From Gallionellales bacterium UBA7399 (GTDB lineage Bacteria; Pseudomonadota; Gammaproteobacteria; Burkholderiales; Gallionellaceae): 52,547 nucleotides of DNA. Where the stretch lies: contig DKNB01000059.1 of the NCBI GenBank assembly GCA_002470125.1, forward strand, positions 1 to 52,547. The letters are read 5' to 3'. The notes beneath the pieces are model-generated. The model searched no databases and was not told the origin of the DNA. It saw only the letters and a list, made by a program, of their open reading frames with translations. Numbering within the stretch: the first letter of the stretch is position 1; every line of letters begins with the position of its first letter. Made by a program: the position numbers and the translations under genes. Positions 25,825 to 35,264 of the stretch are shown here, piece after piece.

Positions 25825-26701
25825 AGGTGTTGTGTTAGCGGGGGGTTCCGGTACTCGTCTGCACCCCGTCACATTGGCGCTCTCCAAGCAGTTGCTGCCG
25901 GTGTATGATAAGCCGATGATCTACTACTCCCTGTCTACGCTTATGCTGGCGGGCATACGTGATATCTTGATTATATCCACCCCACAGGATACGCCACGCT
26001 TTGAGCAGCTGCTGGGCGACGGCAGCATGTGGGGTATAAAGCTGAAGTATGCAGTACAGGCAAGCCCAGAGGGCTTGGCTCAGGCGTTTGTTATCGGACG
26101 CGATTTTATCGGCGATCATACTTCAGCACTGGTGTTGGGCGACAATATTTTTTATGGCCATGCTTTTGGTGATCAATTGAAAAAAGTTGGACAGCGTAAC
26201 GTGGGTGCGTCAGTTTTTGCCTATCGTGTGCGTGATCCAGAGCGTTACGGCGTGCTGGAATTTGATGCCAACAACAAGGTTGTTTCAATCGAAGAAAAAC
26301 CATCAAAACCAAAATCTAATTATGCCGTCACAGGCCTTTATTTTTATGATAATCAGGTCGTCGATATAGCCGCAACCCTAAGGCCTTCTGCTCGGGGTGA
26401 GCTAGAGATTACTGATCTGAATCGCATTTACCTTGAGCGCGGACAGCTTAATGTTGAAGTTATGAGTAGGGGCCACGCTTGGTTGGATACTGGCACGCAC
26501 GAGTCACTATTAGAGGCGAGTCAATTTATTCACACTATCGAGCATCGTCAAGGACTGAAGATTGCATGTCCGGAAGAAATCGCTTTTCGCGAAGGATTTA
26601 TTGACGCGGCGCAACTTAAAAAACTTGCGGCTCCATTGCAAAAAAGTGGCTACGGTGACTACCTGATGCAGGTACTTAGAGAGCGGGAGGCATTCGAGTG
26701 A
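25811..26701 (+). CDS. rfbA: Glucose-1-phosphate thymidylyltransferase
   Basis: RmlA, 296 residues, makes dTDP-glucose from dTTP and glucose 1-phosphate, the first step of the rhamnose pathway and its feedback point. The nucleotidyltransferase motif VLAGGSGTRLHPVTLALSKQ is at residues 8-27, PVYDKPMIYYSLSTLM follows, and VLGDNIFYG, EEKPSKPKSNYAVTGLYFYD and WLDTGTHESLLEAS are as in characterised enzymes. The start at 25811 overlaps the end of rfbD; the stop overlaps rfbC by four bases. Confidence 0.97.
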   Translation: MINRKGVVLAGGSGTRLHPVTLALSKQLLPVYDKPMIYYSLSTLMLAGIRDILIISTPQDTPRFEQLLGDGSMWGIKLKYAVQASPEGLAQAFVIGRDFIGDHTSALVLGDNIFYGHAFGDQLKKVGQRNVGASVFAYRVRDPERYGVLEFDANNKVVSIEEKPSKPKSNYAVTGLYFYDNQVVDIAATLRPSARGELEITDLNRIYLERGQLNVEVMSRGHAWLDTGTHESLLEASQFIHTIEHRQGLKIACPEEIAFREGFIDAAQLKKLAAPLQKSGYGDYLMQVLREREAFE

Positions 26702-27243
26702 GGGTGAGTCAGACTGATATTGCTGATTTGCTGATTTTTGAGCCTAAAGTGCTGAGCGATGAGCGTGGATTTTTTTTTGAAAGTTATAATCGTCGACAGT
26801 TTTTCAATCTAACCGGGCGTGATATTGAATTTGTTCAAGACAATCGCTCCCAATCTGTAAAAAATGTATTACGCGGATTGCATTATCAAATTCAACATCC
26901 ACAAGGGAAGCTGGTGTGTGTGGTGCAGGGCGCCGTGTTTGATGTGGCCGTTGATGTGCGCCGTAGTTCGCCGACCTTTGGGCGACACTTTACACTTGAA
27001 CTTTCTGCCGAAAATAAGCGTGCGCTGTGGGTTCCAGAGGGTTTTGCACATGGCTTTTTGGTTCTTTCGGACACCGCTGAACTGCATTACAAGACAACTG
27101 ACTATTGGGCACCAGAATTTGAGCGTAGCATTATCTGGAACGATCCTGTTATTGACATTCAATGGCCAATCCAGGGTGACCCCATCATATCCACAAAGGA
27201 CCAGAAGGCTGAGCCATGGGCACGCGCAGAGTATTTTGTATGA
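26698..27243 (+). CDS. rfbC: dTDP-4-dehydrorhamnose 3,5-epimerase
   Basis: RmlC, 181 residues, a cupin that epimerises C3 and C5 of the 4-keto sugar. Family features are DERGFFFESYN, QDNRSQSVKNVLRGLHYQ with the catalytic His, QGAVFDVAVDVRRSSPTFG, and VPEGFAHGFLVLSDTAELHY. The start is the GTG at 26698, overlapping the rfbA stop (GTGA). It ends the operon and converges on ubiH 125 bases later. Confidence 0.96.
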   Translation: MRVSQTDIADLLIFEPKVLSDERGFFFESYNRRQFFNLTGRDIEFVQDNRSQSVKNVLRGLHYQIQHPQGKLVCVVQGAVFDVAVDVRRSSPTFGRHFTLELSAENKRALWVPEGFAHGFLVLSDTAELHYKTTDYWAPEFERSIIWNDPVIDIQWPIQGDPIISTKDQKAEPWARAEYFV

Positions 27244-27368
27244 CGGGCGCCGGCTGTCAAATTTTGGTTGGGACTTACTTAAAAGTCGTTAACGTAAGCG
27301 CCAACCTGGCATAAAGCTATCAAAGCTGATATCGCTGTGGCCATTGGCCATATACGACCATGTTGATT

Positions 27369-28529
27369 CTATCCATTGGCCCCAAACATCATACGCTTCG
27401 CCATAAATTTCTTGGCGCCTGGGAAGCAGTCTAATGCCGAAAGTGCGGCCGCACGTCCAATTTTTAGGGGTGAAAACTCATTGGAAAAAAGACGAACCAG
27501 GCCATCGGTGAACCCAATACCGGCGTGGCGATCGATCTGGCGTTGCTTGCGATAATTGGCAAGCGTGGCGTCTGAACCGAGAGTGCCTGTGGCGCACCCA
27601 ATGCTCCCCTGGGCTAGCTCCCATGCATCGCGTAGCCCCATGTTAAAGCCTTGCCCAGCTACGGGATGCAGGGTTTGTGCGGCGTTACCGATGAGTACGG
27701 TATGCGAAAGCGTGGTGCTAACCGCGCGCTTGAGTTGAAGGGGAAAGCAAGCGCGCCTCCCGACGGTTAAGAACTTGCCTACTCGATCTCCAAAATGTTG
27801 GTGCAATTTGGCTAGAAAGGTGTCGTCGTCCCAGTGCAATACTTCTTGAGAAAGTTCATGTGCCACTGTCCACACCAATTCGTAGCCACCCCTAAACGGT
27901 AGCAGCGCTAATGGGCCTTGCGTAGTAAAACGCTCGAATGCTATGTCTGATTGGTGATGGGTACAGGTAACATGTGCAATGACTGCACTTTGACCATAAT
28001 CGCTCACTTTTGGCGGATGAGCGATTTCTAGCAGCCTTCCTCCGTCAGCGACTACAGCCAATTGAGCCTCAAGCTGGCGCTCATGACCGGCGTGCCGGTA
28101 GGTAACGCGCGCTTCAGTTGGATTGCTCTGCAGGCTTGTAACGGCGGCATCGGTGAGGTGGGTTAGCTCATCCGCTCTTAGTAGGGCGTCTTGCATCGTG
28201 CCTTGTAATGTTGCGTACGGCAGCACATAGCCCAGCTCTGGTATGTCAAGATCCTTGGCCTGCAATAGGGTGCGCCCGAAAGAATTTTTTTGTGAGACGT
28301 GAATTGTCTTGATTGGTGAAACTTGTGAGAGGTCCTTCCATACCCCAAGCCTGTCCAGCAACTGACGGCTCCCGTAAGACAATGCTAGGGCACGTGGATC
28401 GACGGTTGCAGACTTTGTTGTTCCAGCTTCCAGGATGACGACATGCAGACCGCTGTCGCGCAGCGCAAGTGCAAATGCGATACCCACTGGGCCACCTCCA
28501 ACCACCGCGATGTCACAATGGCTACTCAT
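27369..28529 (-). CDS. ubiH: FAD-dependent ubiquinone hydroxylase UbiH
   Basis: A 386-residue flavoprotein monooxygenase of the UbiH/UbiF/Coq6 family, which hydroxylates the ubiquinone ring. It has the FAD-binding DIAVVGGGPVGIAFALAL, the family segment VDPRALALSYGSRQLLDRLG, the DG motif region AVVADGGRLLE, and GNAAQTLHPVAGQGFNMGLR, which binds the flavin ribityl chain. UbiH is preferred over UbiF or UbiI because pepP precedes it, as in E. coli. The start overlaps the pepP stop (ATGA). Last gene of the amgK-murU-pepP-ubiH unit. Confidence 0.9.
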   Translation of the reverse strand: MSSHCDIAVVGGGPVGIAFALALRDSGLHVVILEAGTTKSATVDPRALALSYGSRQLLDRLGVWKDLSQVSPIKTIHVSQKNSFGRTLLQAKDLDIPELGYVLPYATLQGTMQDALLRADELTHLTDAAVTSLQSNPTEARVTYRHAGHERQLEAQLAVVADGGRLLEIAHPPKVSDYGQSAVIAHVTCTHHQSDIAFERFTTQGPLALLPFRGGYELVWTVAHELSQEVLHWDDDTFLAKLHQHFGDRVGKFLTVGRRACFPLQLKRAVSTTLSHTVLIGNAAQTLHPVAGQGFNMGLRDAWELAQGSIGCATGTLGSDATLANYRKQRQIDRHAGIGFTDGLVRLFSNEFSPLKIGRAAALSALDCFPGAKKFMAKRMMFGANG

Positions 28530-29830
28530 GGCTGTCGCATCAGCTCTTCGATGGCCACTATCGTTTTTGGCGCAGCCTCGGTTAGCACCTCACAGCCTTG
28601 GCTCGTGATAACCACATCATCCTCGATGCGAATGCCGATGTCCCAGAATGCTTGCGGTACATCAGCTGCTGGGCGTATATAACAACCTGGCTCAATGGTA
28701 AGCGCCATTCCTGGTTGCAGCATTCGCCAATCACCACCTAGTTTGTACGTGCCGACGTCGTGCACATCCATCCCCAGCCAGTGGCCTGTTCGGTGCATAT
28801 AGAAGCGCTTGTAGCTACCGCTCTCCAGAACAGCATCTACACTGCCATTGCATAGCTTGTAATCAATAAAGCCTTGCGCCAGTACGCGCAAGGCAGCTTC
28901 GTGTGGTTCGTTCCAATGAGAGCCAGGATGGGCGGCCAAAATGGCAGCGGTCTGCGCGCTCAATACCAACTCGTAGATATCTTTCTGTGCTGCACTGAAG
29001 TGACCATTTATCGGAAAGGTGCGGGTGATATCTGCAGCATAACCGTCAATTTCGCAGGCGGCATCTATTAGTAACAGCTCGCCATCTCGTAGCTGCACGT
29101 TGTTAGCGGTGTAGTGCAGTACACAGGCGTTGACTCCGCCTGCAACTATTGGGGTATAGGCGGGTGCCTGCGCACCATTTTTTCTAAACTCGTGTAACAG
29201 CTCCGCTTCAATTTCGTATTCCATCTTACCGGGGTGGGTAGCAAGCATGGCGCGGATATGTGCGGTAGCGGAGATGGTCGCAGCACGTCGCATAATGGAC
29301 AGCTCGACCTCATCTTTTATTAAGCGCATCTCATTGAGTAGCGTGCGCACATCGTGTATCGCATTTGGCGCAGCCATACCACTACGCACCTGCTCCTGTA
29401 ATCGTGCGCGCAGCCTAATGATGCGCACATCCCACGAGGCGTCGGCACCCAGTGGATAAAATAATGCGGGCTGATCACCCGCTAACTCGAGGAGCTTGTC
29501 GTCTAGCTGTGCTATCGGAAATGCTGCATCGAAACCATATATTTCTTTCGCACCCTCGGGCCCATGACGGAGGCCATCCCATGTCTCGCGCTCCAGATCT
29601 TTCGGGCGACAGAACAGAATGGACTGCGGAGTGACACCAGCAATCAACACGAGCACAGCATCTGGTTCGTCAAAGCCGGTTAGGTAATAAAAGTGGCTAT
29701 TAAAACGATAGGGATAGTGCGCGTCTCCGTTTCGTAAAGCCTCTGGCGCTGTCGGAACAACAACAACACCACGCTGCACCTGATTGATGAGATGGTTGCG
29801 ACGATTTGCATAAAGAGAAGCATTAAACAT
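28526..29830 (-). CDS. pepP: Xaa-Pro aminopeptidase P
   Basis: Aminopeptidase P, 434 residues, a di-metal (usually Mn) peptidase releasing N-terminal residues that precede proline. The AMP_N domain opens with RRNHLINQVQRGVVVVP and FNSHFYYLTGFDEPDAVL; the pita-bread catalytic domain carries all five metal ligands: Asp in LLIDAACEIDGYAADITRTF (two), His in HRTGHWLGMDVHDVG, Glu in ALTIEPGCYI and Glu in IGIRIEDDVVIT. It overlaps murU by 8 bases upstream and ubiH by 4 downstream. Confidence 0.96.
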   Translation of the reverse strand: MFNASLYANRRNHLINQVQRGVVVVPTAPEALRNGDAHYPYRFNSHFYYLTGFDEPDAVLVLIAGVTPQSILFCRPKDLERETWDGLRHGPEGAKEIYGFDAAFPIAQLDDKLLELAGDQPALFYPLGADASWDVRIIRLRARLQEQVRSGMAAPNAIHDVRTLLNEMRLIKDEVELSIMRRAATISATAHIRAMLATHPGKMEYEIEAELLHEFRKNGAQAPAYTPIVAGGVNACVLHYTANNVQLRDGELLLIDAACEIDGYAADITRTFPINGHFSAAQKDIYELVLSAQTAAILAAHPGSHWNEPHEAALRVLAQGFIDYKLCNGSVDAVLESGSYKRFYMHRTGHWLGMDVHDVGTYKLGGDWRMLQPGMALTIEPGCYIRPAADVPQAFWDIGIRIEDDVVITSQGCEVLTEAAPKTIVAIEELMRQP

Positions 29831-30521
29831 GGTTGATATTGTGCGACGAACTTAATGCATTGTCGAGACTTTCGAGGCGTTGCGGCGTCCCTACGTCTAT
29901 CCAGCGGCCCAAGTGGTGTTCGCCACGCACTCTGCCTAGGTCAATTTGGGCGCGCAACAGTGGGGCGAGTGATGCCTTTGCGCCACGAGGAATATTTGAG
30001 AACAAGGCGGGCTGATAAACGCCTATCCCGCTGAAGGTGAGCGTCGGAGTGCCATTCACTACCCTGCCATTAACCAAACAGAAGTCACCATTTGGGTGGT
30101 GCGCAGGGTTGTTGATTAATACCAAATGTGCAGTGTCCGCGCTTCTGTTGAGAGCGTCCGCGCACTCTGGTAGTCGAGCAAAGTCATAATCGCAAAAGAT
30201 GTCACTATTCACAACAGCAAAGGGCTCGCCACCCAGTAATGAGAGTGCGTTTGCGATACCACCGGCTGTTTCAAGCGCGACACCCTCTGCTGAGTAATGG
30301 ATGTGCACACCAAACTGACTGCCGTCCCCTAGTGCCGCCTCTATCTTGTTGCCAAGGTGGGCGTGGTTAATCACTAGGTCACAAATGCCAGCCCGTGCCA
30401 TATTTTTGATGTGTCGCACGATAAGCGGCACTCCGCCAATTTGCAACAAAGGTTTGGGTGTGTGATCCGTAAGGGGGCGCATGCGCTCGCCCCGTCCAGC
30501 AGACAGTAGCATGGCCTTCAA
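29823..30521 (-). CDS. murU: MurNAc-1-phosphate uridylyltransferase
   Basis: A 232-residue sugar-phosphate nucleotidyltransferase. It opens with MLLSAGRGERMRPLTDHTPK, has LETAGGIANALSLLG and VNSDIFCDYDF with the metal-binding Asp, and ends with WIDVGTPQRLESL. Together with the kinase AmgK just upstream this identifies MurU, which makes UDP-MurNAc from MurNAc 1-phosphate in the MurA-independent wall-recycling route of Pseudomonas and many betaproteobacteria. That route gives intrinsic tolerance to fosfomycin. The phosphatase mupP is not in the window. Confidence 0.9.
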   Translation of the reverse strand: MKAMLLSAGRGERMRPLTDHTPKPLLQIGGVPLIVRHIKNMARAGICDLVINHAHLGNKIEAALGDGSQFGVHIHYSAEGVALETAGGIANALSLLGGEPFAVVNSDIFCDYDFARLPECADALNRSADTAHLVLINNPAHHPNGDFCLVNGRVVNGTPTLTFSGIGVYQPALFSNIPRGAKASLAPLLRAQIDLGRVRGEHHLGRWIDVGTPQRLESLDNALSSSHNINHV

Positions 30522-30530
30522 TGGCCCACC

Positions 30531-31511
30531 CTATGGGCGTGTTGTTCTTTTATCCAGATCATCAAGTATGTGTAGCAATGGCCTTAGGTCTGTATAGCGT
30601 TCACAGGCACAGCGCAAGTAATTTAATACTAGTGGCAGGTCCTTGAGGTAATCACTTTTGTTGTCACGAAGATGCAGACGCGCAAAGATCCCCGCCACCT
30701 TTAGATGGCGCTGTACACCCATCCACTCGTAATCCCTAAAGAAATCTGCAAAAACATTGTGAACTGGCAGCCCAGACCGTCGTGCCTTTTCCCAGTAGCG
30801 AATTAGCCAGTCCAGAATTTCGCCCTCTTCCCAGCGGATGTAAGCGTCTTTGAATAACGAGACCAAATCGTAGGTAATTGGCCCGTAGAGCGCATCCTGA
30901 AAGTCTAGGATTCCCGGGCCTGGCTCGCTGATCATTAAGTTACGTGAGTGGTAGTCGCGATGAACAAAGACACGTGGCTGCGCCAGGTTATTTTTAAGAA
31001 TGTGTTGAAGTGTAGTCTTTAGTGCCACGACTTGTTGTTCATTTAATGTGGCATCCAAATATTTTTCAATATACCACTCTTGAAACAATTGCATTTCGCG
31101 CATAAGCAGCTCGCTATCGTACGGAGGTAGCTCACACTCTTGGCTTGCTTGTTGGATATTGATCAGGGCATCAGTGGCATTGCCGTATAGTTCACGTGCA
31201 TTGTCGGAGTTAAGTGTCTGCAGGTAGGTGGCAGTGCCCAAATCAGTCAACAGTAGAAATCCTTGTTCTAGATTCTGTGCCAACACCTGTGGTACATGTA
31301 CGCCCGCTGCGTTAAATAGTTTTGCGACATGTATAAACGGTCGACAGTCCTCATGTTGGGGTGGGGCATCCATTACTATCAGTGTGCGATCAGCGAATGT
31401 GACGCGAAAGTACCGTCGAAAGCTGGCATCGGCAGAGGCTGGAGAAATTTTGAATAAAGTGTCCGGAAACCGGTCTTGTAGCCACACTTTAATCTGCTGT
31501 TGACGTTTCAT
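30531..31511 (-). CDS. amgK: Anomeric MurNAc/GlcNAc kinase AmgK
   Basis: A 326-residue aminoglycoside-phosphotransferase-fold kinase that phosphorylates C1 of MurNAc and GlcNAc during wall recycling. The N-lobe has SADASFRRYFRVTFADRTLI and MDAPPQHEDCRPFI; the catalytic loop is VHRDYHSRNLMI with the metal-binding GILDFQDALYGPITYDLVS. First gene of the minus-strand unit, divergent from lptD with 69 bases between the start codons, as in Pseudomonas putida. Confidence 0.9.
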   Translation of the reverse strand: MKRQQQIKVWLQDRFPDTLFKISPASADASFRRYFRVTFADRTLIVMDAPPQHEDCRPFIHVAKLFNAAGVHVPQVLAQNLEQGFLLLTDLGTATYLQTLNSDNARELYGNATDALINIQQASQECELPPYDSELLMREMQLFQEWYIEKYLDATLNEQQVVALKTTLQHILKNNLAQPRVFVHRDYHSRNLMISEPGPGILDFQDALYGPITYDLVSLFKDAYIRWEEGEILDWLIRYWEKARRSGLPVHNVFADFFRDYEWMGVQRHLKVAGIFARLHLRDNKSDYLKDLPLVLNYLRCACERYTDLRPLLHILDDLDKRTTRP

Positions 31512-31580
31512 TGTTGAATTTGGATTGCGTAAATCGTGGATTTGTGCGATTTTAACACCTTAATTTGTCTATCCAGCCCC

Positions 31581-33809
31581 ATGCACTTCCGTTTTTGTAT
31601 CGTTACGCTCTCCCTGCTCTGTAGTTTTGTCTCCACGGCTTACGCCGAGGGTCAATTCTTGCCACTAAAGCTGGATCGCACATTCATGAATACCTCAAAG
31701 GGAGTCGAAGAGACGCCTGCATTTATTACGGCGCAACACATAGAGGGGCAGGCCGATAATCAGGTCACAGCAACCGGTGAGGTTGAGCTACGCAAGCGAG
31801 GGCAGGCCATATTTGCTGATCACGTGGTGTACAAAGAGAGTGATCAGGAGCTGGTTGCTGACGGGGGGGTGCGCATAGAGCGAAGCGGCATTCACGCGCA
31901 AGGCCCCCACCTAAACCTCAATATAGATACAAACATAGGCGACATGCTAAAGCCAGCATTCCAGATCGCCATTAACGGATCACGCGGTAGCGGCAATGTC
32001 TTGCGTATAGAGGGTCGAGAGAACTACACCATAGAGAATGTGATCTACACAACCTGCCCAATCGGTAATGATGATTGGATGCTAAGGGCGAGAACCCTGG
32101 AGATTGATAGCCTTACTCAGTTAGGGACGGCGCGTGACGCGCGAGTTGAATTCATGGGCGTTCCAGTGCTGTACACACCATGGATGGACTTTGCGCTTAA
32201 CGATAAGCGCCAGTCAGGCTTTCTCAGCCCAACATACGGTGCCACTGGCAAGAGCGGTAACGAGCTATCGGTGCCCTACTACTGGAATATCGCACCCAAT
32301 CGCGATGCAACCATTACGCCACGTGTCATGGCTAAGCGTGGAATGATGCTGGGGGACGAGTTGCGTTACATGGGCACAAACTACACCGGCGAGGCTCACC
32401 TGGATGTGCTGCCGAATGATGCGCTTACCAATAGCACCCGCTCTCGTCTGACCCTGAAGCATGCCCAGGATCTGGGCGGTGGGTTCAGTGCATCAACAAA
32501 CATGAATCGCGTGTCGGATGACAACTACTACAAAGACCTAGCGACCTCTGTCAATAGTACGTCGTTAACCAATTTGGTGCGCGAGGGCGCGCTGTCCTAT
32601 AAGGGCGACTGGTGGAATGCCACGACCAAGATGCAGAACTATCAAACCTTGCAGGACCCACTGGCACCAGTAGCCGATCCATATCGGCGCCTACCGCAAA
32701 TAACCCTGGGTGCGGCACGCCCCTTGGTTGGTGGTACTGCGCAGTTTGCCGGGGAGTTCGTAAGCTTTAGTCACCCCACCACCGTAAACGGGCAACGCTT
32801 GGTGCTGTACCCCAGCATGAGCTACCCGTTGGTTGCTACCCCATCTTTTTTTGTGACTCCCAAGGTGGGTGTCCACTACACCGACTATTTGCTGGGCGAA
32901 AATAATTCAGCGGGCCTGCCGAATGCGACGCGCACTTTGCCGATCGCCAGCCTGGATGGCGGTGTGGTGCTGGAGCGTAATTTTAGCCTTAATGAAAAAG
33001 CGTTTACGCAAACACTAGAGCCGCGCGCTTATTTTGTGTATATTCCTTATCGAAATCAGAGCATGTTGCCGAACTTTGATACCGCTCAAGTCGACTTTAA
33101 CTTCGCGCAGATGTTTACCGAAAATCGCTTTGCGGGCAGCGACCGCATTGGAGACGCGAAGCAGCTAACACTGGCGGTCACCTCACGCTTTCTTGATGAG
33201 GAATCTGGTGCCGAGCGACTGCGTGTGGCGTTGGGCCAGCGCTTCAGCTTTGCCACTCCGCAAGTAAACCTGGTCACCCCAGAGACGGCCAGCACCAACA
33301 AGTCAGATATCCTGCTTGCCGTCTTGGGTAAGATAACACCGCAGTGGTCATTAAATAGTGCATTTCAGTACAACCCCAACCAGGCGCGAGAAGAAAAGTT
33401 AAACGTAGGCGCACGTTATCAGCCGGAAAGCGGTAAGGTACTCAATCTTGGCTACCGTTTTACGCGTGACATTACACAGCCAGTGGAGCAGGTGGACATA
33501 TCCACGCAGTGGCCACTGTCAAGACACTGGGGTGTGGTGGCACGCGTAAACTATTCTTTGGCCGACAGGCACCCATTGGAGGTGCTGAGTGGCTTCGAGT
33601 ACAATGAAAGCTGCTGGACAATGCGCTTTGTGACGCAGCAATTTACTACGGCCGCAAAACAAGTCACCACCGGTTTCTTTGTGCAGCTGGAATTAAATGG
33701 TATGGTCAGGATGGGCTCCGATCCTTTCACTGCCTTGCGTCAGAGCATTTCAGGCTTCACCAAGTCAATTCCATCATCAGGTGCACCATTGGAGCAGGGA
33801 TTACGTTAA
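31581..33809 (+). CDS. lptD: LPS-assembly protein LptD
   Basis: LptD, 742 residues from the ATG at 31581; the frame opens upstream at 31536, but only the later start gives a clean signal peptide ending in AYA before EGQF. It is the outer-membrane barrel that, with LptE, inserts LPS into the outer leaflet. An N-terminal OstA/jellyroll domain (TGEVELRKRGQAIFADHVVY) is followed by the barrel from about residue 200, with YTPWMDFALNDKRQSGFL. The mature protein has only two cysteines, Cys159 and Cys678, where E. coli has four, so one interdomain disulfide at most. First gene of lptD-surA-pdxA. Confidence 0.96.
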   Translation: MHFRFCIVTLSLLCSFVSTAYAEGQFLPLKLDRTFMNTSKGVEETPAFITAQHIEGQADNQVTATGEVELRKRGQAIFADHVVYKESDQELVADGGVRIERSGIHAQGPHLNLNIDTNIGDMLKPAFQIAINGSRGSGNVLRIEGRENYTIENVIYTTCPIGNDDWMLRARTLEIDSLTQLGTARDARVEFMGVPVLYTPWMDFALNDKRQSGFLSPTYGATGKSGNELSVPYYWNIAPNRDATITPRVMAKRGMMLGDELRYMGTNYTGEAHLDVLPNDALTNSTRSRLTLKHAQDLGGGFSASTNMNRVSDDNYYKDLATSVNSTSLTNLVREGALSYKGDWWNATTKMQNYQTLQDPLAPVADPYRRLPQITLGAARPLVGGTAQFAGEFVSFSHPTTVNGQRLVLYPSMSYPLVATPSFFVTPKVGVHYTDYLLGENNSAGLPNATRTLPIASLDGGVVLERNFSLNEKAFTQTLEPRAYFVYIPYRNQSMLPNFDTAQVDFNFAQMFTENRFAGSDRIGDAKQLTLAVTSRFLDEESGAERLRVALGQRFSFATPQVNLVTPETASTNKSDILLAVLGKITPQWSLNSAFQYNPNQAREEKLNVGARYQPESGKVLNLGYRFTRDITQPVEQVDISTQWPLSRHWGVVARVNYSLADRHPLEVLSGFEYNESCWTMRFVTQQFTTAAKQVTTGFFVQLELNGMVRMGSDPFTALRQSISGFTKSIPSSGAPLEQGLR

Positions 33810-33835
33810 CCGGTTATTGTCAGGGAATGAATACT

Positions 33836-35242
33836 ATGTCGTACGTTAAGTTGGTGCCGATACTTCTGCTATCGTTGGTCTGCACAACCAACGTCTTGGC
33901 TACTGGCCTACACAATCCAACAGATGCCAAGAAGGAGGTTAGGCTGCAAGCTCAGGGCGTGCCGGCGATCTCTGATCCGAAAGTCGCGGACCAAACGCAA
34001 AAAATTGTATTGCAAAGTAAAGGAATGTCGATCGATCAAGTCGTCGTAACGGTCAACAATGATGCGATTACCCGTTTTGAGCTGGAGGATCGACTAGCTG
34101 CCGTAGAGCGTCAGCTGAAAAAGCAGGGAACGGCCCTGCCTGCTATGGAAATGCTAAAGAAGCAGCTGTTGGAGCGAATGATAACCGAGATGCTGCAAGC
34201 TCAGCTTGCCAAGGAAACGGGAGTGCGTGTTGACGATGTTCAGCTTGACAAGGCACTGCAGGGCATTGCAAAAGAGAATAAATTTTCATCGATAGAAGAG
34301 TTTCGCACTAAGGTGGAAAAAGAGGGTGTGGATTTTAAAAAATTTCGTGAAGAAATTCGTGGCGAAATTGTTGCCACTCGTCTGCGAGAGCGCGAAGTGG
34401 ACAGCAAGCTGGTAATTGGAGAGGGTGAAATTGATAATTACCTGCTAAATCAAGCCAAGCAGCCAAGCAAGGGCGAGGAATTTAATTTGGCGCACATTTT
34501 AGTGGTAATACCAGAGCAGGCTAGTGCCGATAAGATTCAAGCTGCCAAGCAGCGTGCCGAGCAAGCTCTGGGGCAATTGCGTAGTGGCAAAGAATTTGCG
34601 CAGGTGGCGGCAGGCTTTTCGGATGCCAAGGATGCACTGGAGGGTGGAAATTTAGGCTGGCGCTCGCTCGATCGCACCCCTGCCATCTTTGCGGAGATAC
34701 TTCAGAAGATGTCTTCTGGCGAGACCAGCTCAGTGTTCCGTAGTCCAAACGGCTTTCATATTGTTAGACTGCTTGAAAAGCGCAGCAAGGACAGTCCGGC
34801 AGTGGTCACGCAGTCACAGACGCGACATATTTTAATAAAAACAAGCGAACTGATGCCGGATAACGAAGCCAAGCAGCGCCTGCTAGTGATCAAAGAGAGG
34901 ATAGAGAAGGGGGCTGACTTTGCAAAGCAAGCCAAGCTTTATTCAGAGGATGGCAGTGCCACCCAGGGTGGCGATCTGGGCTGGATCTCGCCCGGCGATA
35001 CCGTGCCTGAGTTTGAGAGTGCGATGAATAAATTAGAAATCGGAAAGGTGAGTGATGCGGTACAGTCCGGCTTTGGTTGGCACCTTATCCAGGTGACGGA
35101 TCGTCGCAGCACCGATGTAAGCGTAAAACAAAAAAGACAGCAGGCGCAAATGGCGATACGCACCAATAAATCTGATGCTGCATACCAGGACTGGGTGCAC
35201 CAACTGCGTGATGGGGCTACCATCGAGTACCGCTCCGAATAG
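33836..35242 (+). CDS. surA: Periplasmic chaperone / peptidyl-prolyl isomerase SurA
   Basis: SurA, 468 residues from the ATG at 33836; AGGGA lies nine bases upstream of that ATG, whereas it directly abuts the ATG at 33827. It escorts outer-membrane proteins such as LptD across the periplasm. A signal peptide (VKLVPILLLSLVCTTNVLA) is followed by the N-terminal chaperone domain (VVVTVNNDAITRFELEDRL) and two parvulin domains, beginning EEFNLAHILVVIPE and TRHILIKTSELMP, the second with GGDLGWISPGDTVPEFE. It follows lptD by 26 bases. It is of usual length. Confidence 0.95.
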   Translation: MSYVKLVPILLLSLVCTTNVLATGLHNPTDAKKEVRLQAQGVPAISDPKVADQTQKIVLQSKGMSIDQVVVTVNNDAITRFELEDRLAAVERQLKKQGTALPAMEMLKKQLLERMITEMLQAQLAKETGVRVDDVQLDKALQGIAKENKFSSIEEFRTKVEKEGVDFKKFREEIRGEIVATRLREREVDSKLVIGEGEIDNYLLNQAKQPSKGEEFNLAHILVVIPEQASADKIQAAKQRAEQALGQLRSGKEFAQVAAGFSDAKDALEGGNLGWRSLDRTPAIFAEILQKMSSGETSSVFRSPNGFHIVRLLEKRSKDSPAVVTQSQTRHILIKTSELMPDNEAKQRLLVIKERIEKGADFAKQAKLYSEDGSATQGGDLGWISPGDTVPEFESAMNKLEIGKVSDAVQSGFGWHLIQVTDRRSTDVSVKQKRQQAQMAIRTNKSDAAYQDWVHQLRDGATIEYRSE

Positions 35243-35264
35243 GCAGTCCAATAGGCGCCCAGTG

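Noticed and set aside
27244..27368. A possible attachment-site copy of the tRNA-Arg 3' end after rfbC
   Set aside because: Only about seven bases (CGGGCGC-like) are shared, which is not enough for an att repeat.
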